From positions 1-35,803 of the forward strand of contig NTHE01000073.1 in the NCBI GenBank assembly GCA_002551355.1: 35,803 nt of DNA. Direction: 5' to 3'. The translations under genes and the position numbers were made by a program. This document shows positions 15,640 to 23,599 of the stretch, in pieces. The stretch is from Streptomyces sp. man185. GTDB lineage: Bacteria; Actinomycetota; Actinomycetes; Streptomycetales; Streptomycetaceae. Position 1 is the first letter of the stretch; the number at the start of each line of letters is the position of its first letter. The notes under the pieces are model-generated. The model was not told where the DNA came from. It ran no database searches and saw only the letters and a program-made list of their open reading frames with translations.

Positions 15640-15980
15640 CGAGAGTCTTCGGCGTCGCAGCCGCAGTACGGTGCTGCGGCTGGTCGAATCCTTGCCCGAC
15701 CCGGAAGTTGCTGCCTGCGCGGGGTCGGAGTCGATGAGTACGCGACCCGTCAAGGGCGTCACTACGGGACTGTCCTGGTCGACGTCGAAGTCCGGCGTCC
15801 CGTGGACCTGCTGCCCGACCGGAAAACTCCAGCCTGGCAGTTTTGCTCGCGAAGCGGCCCGGGGTGGAGGTCGTATGCCGCGACCGGGCACCGTTCTTCG
15901 CCGAAGGCACCACCGCCGGGGCGCCCCAGGCGGTGCAGGTCTCGGACAGGTGGCACCTCTGGCACTACTGCTGGTCATGA
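15640..15980 (+). pseudogene. ISL3-family transposase internal fragment
   Basis: Pieces of one ISL3 transposase occur in order in three frames: TVLRLVESLPDPEVAA, then VGVDEYATRQGRHYGTVLVD and VEVRRPVDLLPDR, then LAKRPGVEVVCRDRAPFFAE and GAPQAVQVSDRWHLWHYCW. The VDEYA and CRDRA motifs hold the family's first two conserved Asp residues. Both ends of the gene are missing and two frameshifts are present. The last frame runs into a stop just before a SUKH fragment. Confidence 0.8.
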
Positions 15981-16032
15981 ATCCGGTGGAGAACCAGGGA
16001 CACCCCCGCGGCTTCGACGGCACAGAACCCAG

Positions 16033-16305
16033 GCCTCCGGGCTCGACCTCTTCCTCCACAGCATCGAGACGGGCTGCACTGACGTCTGCGTCATCGCGGC
16101 GACCGGTCACCTCACTGGCCGCGTCCTTATTGGTAACGGCGACGGGTACTGGGGCCCCAACGTCTCCTCCGCCACCGACTTCCTCGACTGGTACGAACGC
16201 TGGCTCAACCACATGAGCGCCGGATGCGACAACCGGGCCCTGGAGCTCACCTCGCCTCGACTTCATGCTCATCCAAACCGCCATCGCAAGGCCCCGAAGA
16301 TCTGA
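16033..16305 (+). pseudogene. C-terminal fragment of a SUKH-like (SMI1/KNR4) gene
   Basis: The frame reads LDLFLHSIETGCTDVCVIAA, TGHLTGRVLIGNGDGYWGPN, SATDFLDWYERWLNHMSAG and CDNRALELTSPRLHAH to a stop at 16305. A strand-rich middle followed by FLDWYERWL is typical of the end of SUKH/SMI1 domains. The N-terminal part has been replaced by the ISL3 remnant, and the continuous frame across the joint is coincidental. Function, if any, was immunity-like. Confidence 0.6.
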
Positions 16306-16382
16306 CTCTCCGTAACCACTCCACGGAAAGTGAGCAGAACCCGTTCCCGTGAACAGAGCCAACCGCGCCGTGGGCTAGGAGG

Positions 16383-16676
16383 TCAGGCTGCGGTGCGGCG
16401 GGCGCGGCGCAGGCGCAGGCCCTTCACCGCGTAAACGAGGGTCAGGAGTGTGAAGCCTGTGAAAGAGAGCCAGAGCCACGGCTCCTCCACCTTCATGCCC
16501 AGCAGCAGACCGGTGACGATGAGCAGGCTGGCGACGCTGTCCAGGAGGCCCAGACGCGCCCTGGTTCGGACTGCGGGGCCCGCTTCGCGCAACCGGCGGA
16601 TGCCTCGGATGACAGCGAAAGCCTCCAGGAGCGCCGCGGCGAGTGCGGGCCAGAGCAACCAGTCGAGTATGTCCAC
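16383..16676 (-). CDS. Small three-helix membrane protein (97 aa)
   Basis: GTG at 16676 begins VDILDWLLWPALAAALLEAF. Three hydrophobic segments are visible: about 5-24, 45-58 (LLDSVASLLIVTGLLLG) and 65-82 (WLWLSFTGFTLLTLVYAV). A basic linker (RGIRRLREAGPAVRTRARLG) and a basic tail (KGLRLRRARRTAA) flank the last two. It is likely an inner-membrane protein of unknown role. A decayed relative lies at 13693-13850. A longer open frame reaches 16934, but its upstream part does not look coding. Confidence 0.65.
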   Translation of the reverse strand: MDILDWLLWPALAAALLEAFAVIRGIRRLREAGPAVRTRARLGLLDSVASLLIVTGLLLGMKVEEPWLWLSFTGFTLLTLVYAVKGLRLRRARRTAA

Positions 16677-16827
16677 GACGCGCACTGTAGCCCGCTTGAC
16701 GAGGCCGCGAGCGTGAGTCGGCCGGGCCAGGAGCAGACCTCTCGAGACGGGGCCGTCGGCGTGCTGATATCCGCGGCGGGTAGAGGTCGGAGCGGTGGAT
16801 GGAGTCGAGCTGAGAGGGGCGTTTGTG

Positions 16828-16965
16828 ATGGGGTGGATGCACTGGTCGGCGCCGGGCAGTGGACCTGACGGGCCCGCATGGCTGAACACCACGTTCGCGA
16901 TCATGGTCGGGGTCGGGGCGGTGGTGATGGTCATCGCGCTCGCGCGCCGGAGGCGACGTCGCTGA
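16828..16965 (+). CDS. Very small single-pass membrane protein (45 aa)
   Basis: ATG at 16828 follows a gagagggg ribosome site with good spacing. The peptide starts MGWMHWSAPGSGPDGPAWLN, crosses the membrane once (TTFAIMVGVGAVVMVIALA) and ends in six arginines. The positive-inside end suggests an outside N-terminus. It diverges from the membrane protein gene at 16676. Function unknown. Confidence 0.5.
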   Translation: MGWMHWSAPGSGPDGPAWLNTTFAIMVGVGAVVMVIALARRRRRR

Positions 16966-17097
16966 CCGGGATCCGCACAGAATCGGGGCCGTCACCTGGG
17001 TCGGCAGCGCACCGGACGAGAACTGAGCCAGGCCTGATGCCGGGCCAGAGGGCTGCAGCCGTCGCGACGGACGGCGGCAGACGTGGAGCCCTTGCCC

Positions 17098-17913
17098 ATG
17101 TCCGGCACCACCCCAGCACGCGTCCCCCGTCCCCGCACAAAACAGCCCGCACGGCTCGCACGGCTCGTGAAGATCTGACTGTTCCTCGTTCTGGTAGCGG
17201 CCTACCTGGTCATTGTTCAGGGGATAAGCGCGGTTCTCGCCGTCGGGCAAGGCTTCGAGCACGGTGAACTGACCACCGACTGCTACCTGATCCGGACAGT
17301 CATCATCCCTGTCGGCCTTGGTGTCGCACTTCTCGTGGCGGTGGTGGGCCACCTCCGCGCCTGGAACGAGATCTTCCGCGACCGGCGCCCGGTTCAGCGC
17401 TGGCTCATCGCCCTCCCACTCGTCCTGTTCGCTGCGGTCGCGGCCATCACCAACTACCCCGGTCTCGCGGATAAGGGCGCGGCCTTCGCGCTACTTCTGC
17501 TCGTGGCCACGCTCGTGGTCGGCTTCGGAGCGGAACAGCTGTTCCGCGGCATCGGGGTGACCCCCTTCCGTCACGCCGGGTACGGCGAATTCCGGGTCGG
17601 TCTGTGGACGACGCTGCTGTTCGGGGTGGCGCACGGCACCAGTGTCTTCAGCGCTGGGCCGCAGGCGCTCGTCCAGGTCGTCGCCACCAGCTGCACGGGG
17701 CTGGTGTTCTATCTGATCCTCCACCGGACCGGCGCACTCGTGACGGCGATGGCCGCAGAGGGGCTGTGGGACTTCGCCGTGCTCGGCAGCCAGCTCGACC
17801 CCGAGGAGTCGTGGCCGCTGGTGAACGCCTCGGCTGTCGTTCTTGTGCTCCTGCTCTTGCTGGTTCTCGTCCTGCGGCGGCGCATCACCCCCGGCGCCCC
17901 GCCCGCCCGGTGA
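17098..17913 (+). pseudogene. CPBP-family intramembrane protease-like gene with one in-frame TGA
   Basis: ATG 17098 reads SGTTPARVPRPRTKQPARLA then RLVKI, hits TGA at 17176-17178, and continues in the same frame LFLVLVAAYLVIVQGISAVL to the end at 17913. The total is 271 codons. Multiple membrane helices follow. CPBP (Abi) signatures are GFGAEQLFRGIG (motif 1, with Ala in place of the first Glu of EExxxR) and LLFGVAHG (FxxxH, motif 2). If the TGA is real, only an internally started 192-aa product (about 17335) could form, lacking the first helices. CPBP proteins process prenylated or membrane peptides, and some act in immunity. Confidence 0.7.
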
Positions 17914-17963
17914 CCCGTGGCGGCCGGGGCGTCGCGTCCGGTGACGATCCGCCAGGACCGGCC

Positions 17964-19295
17964 TCAGCCCGCCGGGCTCACCTCGCCGATCGCGGTGTCC
18001 AGGATGGACAGGCCGAGGGAGAGCTCCTCCTCGGTGGCGGTCAGCGGTGGCGCGATGCGGAAGACCCCGCCCATGCCGGGCAGCTGCACGATGTTCATGT
18101 GCAGACCGAGTTCGAGACAGCGGCGGGTCACCCGGGCCCCCAGCTCGTCCGGGTTCTGCTTGGTCTCGCGGTCGGTGACCAGCTCCAGGCCCATGAGGAG
18201 ACCGCGCCCGCGGACGTCGCCGACGACCTGGTGGCGAGATGCCATCTCCTCCAGCCCCCTGCGCAGGAAACGCCCGAGGTCCCGGGCTCGCTCGTCGAGG
18301 CGTTCCTCGGCGAGGACGTCGAGGACGGTCAGCCCTACGGCGGCCGGCAGCGGGTCGGACACATGCGTGGTGAAGAACAGGAAATCGCGGTCGTGCGCCT
18401 CCTGCTCGATCTCGGCGCTGGTGATCACCGCAGCGAGGGGCAGACCCGCGCCCAGGGTCTTGGAGACCGTCAGGATGTCGGGGACAACAGCGTCCCGCTC
18501 GAAGGCGTACCAGGTCCCGGTGCGGCACAAGCCCGTCTGTGCCTCGTCGAGGATCAGGAGCATCCCACGCTCACGACACTTCTCCTTCAGCGCCGCGAGA
18601 TAGCCGGGCGGAAGGTCGATGACGCCGCCGGAGCTGAGGATGGGCTCCACGAGACAGGCGGCCAGGCTGCCGGTGGACTGGGCGTCGATGAGATCGAAGG
18701 CGAAGTCCAGCTGACGGTGCCAGTCGAGGCCTCCGTCGGAGGTGGTGAAGTCGGGACGGAACGCGTTGGGCACCGGGATCGCGAAGTTGCCGGGCGCCGA
18801 CGGCCCGTAGCCCCTGCGGCCCGCGCTGTAGGTGGCGGACGCGGCGGCCTGGGTCATGCCGTGCCAGGACCGGGCGAAGGAAACAATCTCGTGCTTGCCG
18901 GTGACCAGCTTGGCCATCCGGATCGCCGCCTCGTTCGACTCCGCGCCCGTAGTCAGCAACAGCGCCTTCTCCAGTGGGGCGGGCAGGGTTCCGGCCAGCC
19001 GCCGCGCCAGGTCCACGACCGGGCGGCTCAGCATTCCGCTGTAGAGGTGATCGAGGGTGGCCACTTGCCGCTGCACCGCCTCCACGATCGCCGGGTGAGA
19101 GTGCCCGAGGATCGCGCTCATCTGCCCCGAGGTGAAGTCAAGGATCTTCCGGCCCTCCGCGCTGTACACGAAGCTCCCCGAGGCACGCTCGATGATCTCG
19201 CGGGTGAAGCCTCCCCCGTATCGAACCAGGTGTCGGTCGGCGTGCGCCCAGAATGTGCGGGCGTCGGAGTCGGTAGCGGTTGTCGTGGTAGCCAT
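17964..19295 (-). CDS. dgdA: 2,2-dialkylglycine decarboxylase (PLP-dependent, class III aminotransferase fold)
   Basis: The 443-aa protein from ATG 19295 (MATTTTATDSDARTFWAHAD) matches Burkholderia DgdA from memory along its length. Landmarks are LDFTSGQMSAILGHSHPAIV, LLLTTGAESNEAAIRMAKLV, SFARSWHGMTQAAASATYSA, LVEPILSSGGVIDLPPGYLA, LILDEAQTGLCRTGTWYAFE, ILTVSKTLGAGLPLAAVI (with the PLP-binding Lys) and MNIVQLPGMGGVFRIAPPL. It decarboxylates 2,2-dialkylglycines such as 2-aminoisobutyrate and transaminates pyruvate. It is divergent from a truncated LysR-type gene, as dgdR is to dgdA in Burkholderia, with a palindrome between them. A general class III aminotransferase is the alternative. Confidence 0.9.
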   Translation of the reverse strand: MATTTTATDSDARTFWAHADRHLVRYGGGFTREIIERASGSFVYSAEGRKILDFTSGQMSAILGHSHPAIVEAVQRQVATLDHLYSGMLSRPVVDLARRLAGTLPAPLEKALLLTTGAESNEAAIRMAKLVTGKHEIVSFARSWHGMTQAAASATYSAGRRGYGPSAPGNFAIPVPNAFRPDFTTSDGGLDWHRQLDFAFDLIDAQSTGSLAACLVEPILSSGGVIDLPPGYLAALKEKCRERGMLLILDEAQTGLCRTGTWYAFERDAVVPDILTVSKTLGAGLPLAAVITSAEIEQEAHDRDFLFFTTHVSDPLPAAVGLTVLDVLAEERLDERARDLGRFLRRGLEEMASRHQVVGDVRGRGLLMGLELVTDRETKQNPDELGARVTRRCLELGLHMNIVQLPGMGGVFRIAPPLTATEEELSLGLSILDTAIGEVSPAG

Positions 19296-19345
19296 GCACA
19301 CGACGGTAGGACGGTGGCGAGCGCCGCGTCTATCACACTTTTCCG

Positions 19346-19360
19346 GCCGTACTGTACGGC
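19346..19360. promoter_or_regulatory. 15-bp palindrome in the dgdA/LysR intergenic space
   Basis: gccgtactgtacggc is a perfect palindrome with a single central base. It lies midway in the 89-bp divergent spacer, 51 bp from the dgdA start and 25 bp from the regulator start. Its position and symmetry fit a LysR-type binding site. The regulator that would bind it is truncated here. Confidence 0.55.
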
Positions 19361-19384
19361 AGAGCCGCACAGCAGGGTGGTGAG

Positions 19385-19481
19385 GTGCTGGACCCGTGGA
19401 GACTGCGGTTGCTCACCCAGCTGTACACACCCGGCACCGTCCGGGCGGTGGCCCAGGCGGCCAGCCTGAGCCCGTCCAGCA
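19385..19481 (+). pseudogene. LysR-type regulator (dgdR-like), only the first ~32 codons left
   Basis: GTG 19385 starts LDPWRLRLLTQLYTPGTVRA followed by VAQAASLSPSS, the first half of a LysR winged-helix domain. Immediately afterwards the sequence becomes that of an ISAzo13-family transposase on the opposite strand, so the recognition helix and the effector domain are gone. Its position divergent from dgdA suggests it was that gene's activator/repressor. The downstream half of the regulator is not found past the IS fragment. Confidence 0.75.
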
Positions 19482-19844
19482 AGTCTGCGGGTGGACTTCG
19501 TCGTCCAGCGCAGCGGCGACATTGGATCCCCGCGCATGTCGGGTTCGACCAGTGCCAACAGCGCGGGACGCAGTTCTGGATCCACCTCGGCCGCCCGCTT
19601 GCGCCCGCCACCTGGGCGGCGGCCACCGGCGCAGGGGTTCCGTCCCGGCCTCCAGCTCGTCCATGCCCTTGCGGACTGTGGTCTCGCTGACTTGTGCCGC
19701 CTGGGCGACCGCCCGGATCCCGCCGTGGCCCAGGATCCTGGCCTCGGCCCCCATCAGCAGACGGCGCTGCCGCTCGTCCAAGTGTGGGAACAACACCGCC
19801 AACTTCAGGCCGAGTTGATCACGGACCTCGCCAGATATGCGCAT
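19482..19844 (-). pseudogene. ISAzo13-family transposase N-terminal fragment
   Basis: From ATG 19844: MRISGEVRDQLGLKLAVLFP, DERQRRLLMGAEARILGHGG and IRAVAQAAQVSETTVRKGMD, the N-terminal domain of ISAzo13 transposases. After LEAGTEPLRR a frameshift near 19620 moves to DPELRPALLALVEPDMRGDP, MSPLRWTTKSTRRLA, which then ends at the LysR fragment. The catalytic domain is missing. The insertion presumably destroyed the regulator, and the rest of the element was lost later. Confidence 0.82.
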
Positions 19845-19934
19845 ACCACACCAACGAGCCGAACCACTGGAAGCAACACGTTGATTCTCTGCGAGCCCTT
19901 AGGCAGTTGAGCAAGCCGGCGTTCCGAGTCTGCG

Positions 19935-20420
19935 CTATTGGGGGATGGTGAGCAGGATGCGGCCGTGGCCACCGCCGACGTCGACGCGGTCGTGGGCCTT
20001 GGCGATGTCGTCCAGCGGGTGACGGTCGCCGACGGCGACGTTGAGGGCGCCAACGGCGGCTGCGAAGGTGAGGTCGCGGGCGGCCTGGCGCTTGGCCTCG
20101 GCGGGGAAGTCGTCGCTGCCGAGCAGCCGCAGGGTGACGTTGTTGAACAGCAGCGGCCAGAAGGGGATCTCGGTGCGGTCCGTGCGGGTGGCGTAGGCGG
20201 CGATGACGGCGTTGTTAGCGGCGACGGTGTTGTCGAGATCGGCGTTGTCGGACAGCGCGACCTCCATGATCCGGTCGACGCCCCGCGGCGCATACGAGCG
20301 GATGGCCGCGGCGGGTCGCCGGTATCCAGGGCGACGGCGTGGGAGGCGACGGCCGCGTCGACGCGGTTGAGGTCCGCGGTTCGGCGGACGGTCGCGATCA
20401 CAGTCGCGCCGGCCCAGTGG
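19935..20420 (-). pseudogene. NADPH:quinone oxidoreductase-type dehydrogenase, C-terminal fragment
   Basis: The reading begins AQLAHWAGATVIATVRRTAD, LNRVDAAVASHAVALDTGD within the Rossmann fold of zinc-type alcohol/quinone reductases. After a one-base frameshift near 20310 it continues APRGVDRIMEVALSDNADLD, FNNVTLRLLGSDDFPAEAKR and HDRVDVGGGHGRILLTIPQ to TAG at 19935. The catalytic N-terminal domain is absent and is replaced by IS5 sequence. Not functional as it stands. Confidence 0.75.
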
Positions 20421-20880
20421 GCGAGCTGGGCGGTTGGAGCCGGGACGGGCGCGGTCGACGGGTGAGGGGCCGACATGATCCCCCCTTTCAGGGCCCGAAT
20501 ACGCGACCCGTCTACGGCGCGGTCGTCCAGGCCGAGAAGGTCAGCGCGGCGTAGTTCGGCCAGTAGGGCGGCGTGCAGGCGGGACCAGACACCGGCCTCG
20601 GTCCAGTCCCGTAGCCGGCGCCAGGCCGTCACCCCGGAGCAGCCCACCGTCTCGGCCGGACATCGCGCCAGGCGACACCGGTCCGCAACACGTACATGAC
20701 GCCCGCGAGGGCGGCCCGGTCGGGAACACGCAGGCGACCTGGGTAGCGATGGCGCCGTGCGGGCGCGGGCGGCAGAAGCAGGGCCACCCGCTCCCACAGG
20801 TCATCCGAAGCAAGATCAGCACGCACCCGGACACCCTGCCGCCCAAGATCACCGGGCACTAGGCCCACAGCTGAACTCAT
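20421..20880 (-). pseudogene. IS5-family transposase N-terminal fragment
   Basis: ATG 20880 leads to LASDDLWERVALLLPPAPAR, RRHRYPGRLRVPDRAALAGV and YVLRTGVAWRDV. After a frameshift near 20650 come SGVTAWRRLRDWTEAGVWSR, LHAALLAELRRADLLGLDDR and AVDGSRIRALKGG. A final piece, HVGPSPVDRARPGSN, lies in a third frame. Then the sequence switches to the oxidoreductase fragment. The first catalytic Asp region is present (AVDGSRIRAL), but the rest is missing. Confidence 0.8.
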
Positions 20881-20985
20881 TCTGAAACGATCAGTTAGTG
20901 GTCGGCTCCGGAAGTCCTTCGGGGATTGACTTCGAAGCCTCCACCAGCGCGCCCCGCAGCGTGCGGGCCGGGCATCCCGAAGCGA

Positions 20986-21660
<675 letters not shown>

Positions 21661-21747
21661 ACTTCGAGGACGCTACCGAAATCTCCTGGACCGGATACGG
21701 CAGGCTGCGACCGATGTGATCCACTTCTCTCGGTTGGCCTGCCTGCC

Positions 21748-21870
21748 TTGCCCGTTGCCACCGCCCGTCCGATCACCTTGCACGCTGCCGAGCGCAAGCG
21801 GCTGAAACTGATGGCCTACGGCCACAAGACCGAGTACCGGCTGCGGATGCGCGCGCTTCAGTTGGCCACT
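21748..21870 (+). pseudogene. IS630-family transposase N-terminal fragment
   Basis: The frame reads VATARPITLHAAERKRLKLM and AYGHKTEYRLRMRA, the first ~35 residues of actinobacterial IS630-type transposases just before the helix-turn-helix. The match ends around 21870. Nothing of the catalytic domain follows before the reductase gene at 21925. Confidence 0.65.
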
Positions 21871-21924
21871 CCTGCACTCAGTGGCGATTCGCCCGGCCAA
21901 GCGATTGCAGTACTCGAGGGACCG

Positions 21925-22545
21925 TTACCGCTTCCGGACGGTGTAGGTCAGGTGCGTCACTCTCGGGGAGGGCTCCGCGCGGACCTGCTCCAGGGCCACG
22001 CGGCTAGCGTCCACGCCCTCGAACAGACGGATTCCCGAGCCGAACAGCACGGGTGACAGCGCGATGGAGAACTCGTCGATCAGGCCGGCGTTCACGTACT
22101 CCAGGATCGTCGCGCCGCCGCCCGCGATACGGACGTCGCGATCACCGGCGGACTCGCGGGCCTGGTCGAGCGCGGTCTCGATGCCGTCATTGACGAAGTG
22201 GAACGTGGTCCCGCCCGGACGTTCCCAGGGGGCACGCTTCTCGTGCGTCACGACGAAGACCGGCGTGTGGAACGGCGCCTCCTGCGGCCACATCTTCTCG
22301 CCGGCGTCGAACATGCGCTTGCCCATCACGCTCGCGCCGGTGCGCTCGAACGTCTCCCGCACGATGTCGTTGTCGCGTCCCTCCTCACCGCCCTCGCCGA
22401 GTTTCAGGTTCTCGCGGAAGAACCGCAGCGGGAAGACCCACCGCTGGAGCTCCATCCACTGCTGCCCCATCAACTCCTCGGAGGACTCGGGCGCGATGAA
22501 CCCGTCCAGCGACATCGACACGCTGAAGAACGCCTTCCCGGCCAT
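21925..22545 (-). CDS. Dihydrofolate-reductase-like (RibD C-terminal domain) protein
   Basis: The 206-aa protein from ATG 22545, with a gggagcgga ribosome site, starts MAGKAFFSVSMSLDGFIAPE, the usual opening of this family. It continues ASVMGKRMFDAGEKMWPQEA, PVFVVTHEKRAPWERPGGTT, DRDVRIAGGGATILEYVNAG and LIDEFSIALSPVLFGSGIRL. These motifs mark the NADPH-binding RibD_C fold. Such stand-alone proteins are presumed NADPH-dependent reductases of unknown substrate, not true folate enzymes. Its start codon overlaps the stop of the SRPBCC gene by one base (TGATG), so translation is probably coupled. It is the third gene of the arsR operon. Confidence 0.9.
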   Translation of the reverse strand: MAGKAFFSVSMSLDGFIAPESSEELMGQQWMELQRWVFPLRFFRENLKLGEGGEEGRDNDIVRETFERTGASVMGKRMFDAGEKMWPQEAPFHTPVFVVTHEKRAPWERPGGTTFHFVNDGIETALDQARESAGDRDVRIAGGGATILEYVNAGLIDEFSIALSPVLFGSGIRLFEGVDASRVALEQVRAEPSPRVTHLTYTVRKR

Positions 22546-23051
22546 CAGCCCTCCGCTCCCTTGCGAACGGCCTCGGTGACGTAGGCCGCCAGGTTGCTCA
22601 GGGTCTGATGTCCGGCCTCGATCGCGTGGTACTTCTCGACCGCCTCGTCGCGCCGCTCCTTGGTGGGGAACAGCGTGTGCATCTCGATCCGGGTCGCCGC
22701 GCCCTCGGGCTCGAACGTCAGGACCGACTCGAAGGCGTTCGGGTCGCCGCGGGTCTCACCGTGGAGCATCACGATCCGCTCCGGCGGGGCGAGCTCGGTC
22801 CAGGTGATCCACTCCTGGTAGTCCGTCCCGTCCGGTCCGTGCATCACGAAGTCCCACTCCCCGCCGACGCGGAACTCGAACGCCCGTGTGGTGGTGGTGA
22901 ACCCCTCCGGCCCCCACCAGTGCGACAGGTGCCGCACCTCGGTGAAAGCCTCGAAAACCAGCTCCCGTGGGGCGTCGATGATCCGTGAGATGACGGTCTC
23001 GCGGTCGGCTGTCGCCGACTCCGCCGACGCCCCTTGTCCTGTCGCGCTCAT
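22545..23051 (-). CDS. SRPBCC / AHSA1-domain protein
   Basis: The 168-aa protein from ATG 23051 carries an AHSA1-type START-like fold: ETVISRIIDAPRELVFEAFT, LSHWWGPEGFTTTTRAFEFR, GGEWDFVMHGPDGTDYQEWI, ERIVMLHGETRGDPNAFESV and a closing helix AIEAGHQTLSNLAAYVTEAV. These domains bind hydrophobic ligands. They very often follow an ArsR regulator, as here, where only 3 bp separate it from the regulator's stop. The ligand is unknown. Translation is probably coupled to both neighbours. Confidence 0.92.
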   Translation of the reverse strand: MSATGQGASAESATADRETVISRIIDAPRELVFEAFTEVRHLSHWWGPEGFTTTTRAFEFRVGGEWDFVMHGPDGTDYQEWITWTELAPPERIVMLHGETRGDPNAFESVLTFEPEGAATRIEMHTLFPTKERRDEAVEKYHAIEAGHQTLSNLAAYVTEAVRKGAEG

Positions 23052-23054
23052 CAG

Positions 23055-23396
23055 TTACTCCGCTTCCCTCGTCTGCTTCAGGTCCTGCACGTAGGCGTCC
23101 AGTCGGTCGAAGCTCTCGTTCCAGAACTGCTCGAAACCGCCGGCCCACTCGTGGACGGGCCGCAGGCCGCCGGCGTCAAGGCGGTACAGACGCTGCTTGC
23201 CTGCCTGGCGGTCCCGCACCAGCCCGACCTCCCGGAGCACCCGCAGGTGCTTGGACGCCCCCGGCTGGGTCATCCCCAACTCCTGGGCCAACTCGCTCAC
23301 CGACCGCTCGCCCGCCCGCAGCAGGACCAGGATCTTTCGGCGCTGCGGCTCGGCGATCGCGTTGAAGACGTCCGACGTCGTCGCTGCTCGTGCCAT
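23055..23396 (-). CDS. ArsR-family transcriptional regulator
   Basis: From ATG 23396 the 113-aa protein reads ARAATTSDVFNAIAEPQRRK, ILVLLRAGERSVSELAQELG, MTQPGASKHLRVLREVGLVR (recognition helix QPGASKHLRVL) and KQRLYRLDAGGLRPVHEWAG. This is the winged helix of the ArsR subgroup paired with SRPBCC proteins. No metal-binding Cys cluster is present, so it probably senses something other than metal. No ribosome site precedes the start, so a leaderless mRNA is likely. An ATG 12 bases upstream (23408) is an alternative. A perfect 18-bp palindrome adjoins the start and is the likely autoregulatory operator. Confidence 0.92.
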   Translation of the reverse strand: MARAATTSDVFNAIAEPQRRKILVLLRAGERSVSELAQELGMTQPGASKHLRVLREVGLVRDRQAGKQRLYRLDAGGLRPVHEWAGGFEQFWNESFDRLDAYVQDLKQTREAE

Positions 23397-23407
23397 GGAA
23401 AAAATCA

Positions 23408-23425
23408 TATGCCGATATCGGCATA
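23408..23425. promoter_or_regulatory. Perfect 18-bp palindrome, probable ArsR operator
   Basis: tatgccgatatcggcata reads the same on both strands. It lies 12 bp upstream of the ArsR start codon at 23396. ArsR proteins usually bind such dyads over their own promoter. Repression of the three-gene operon (23396 down to 21925) is the simplest role. Confidence 0.75.
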
Positions 23426-23455
23426 CGTCAAGCTGTCGAGGTTGAGAGTCTGCTG

Positions 23456-23544
23456 CTAGCCGACGATGGTGTCCTCGCACGGACCCTCGGCGTAGGCGAG
23501 CATCTCCAGAACGAGGCCATGGGCGGTGAGGTGGTCGGCAGAGT
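23456..23544 (-). pseudogene. C-terminal fragment of an unidentified gene
   Basis: The minus-strand frame ADHLTAHGLVLEMLAYAEGP then CEDTIVG ends at TAG 23456-23458. Its composition is clearly coding-like, but the sequence before it is not recognised. It is a short remnant between the ArsR promoter and the gene at 23600. Confidence 0.3.
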
Positions 23545-23599
23545 CGCTCCTTCGAGTAGAGCCGGGTGACCTGACAGCCAGGCGAAGCGTTGAATCTGT

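Noticed and set aside
17604..19469. 621-codon plus-strand frame
   Set aside because: Antisense to dgdA, which is a clear full-length enzyme. The overlapping frame has no motifs.
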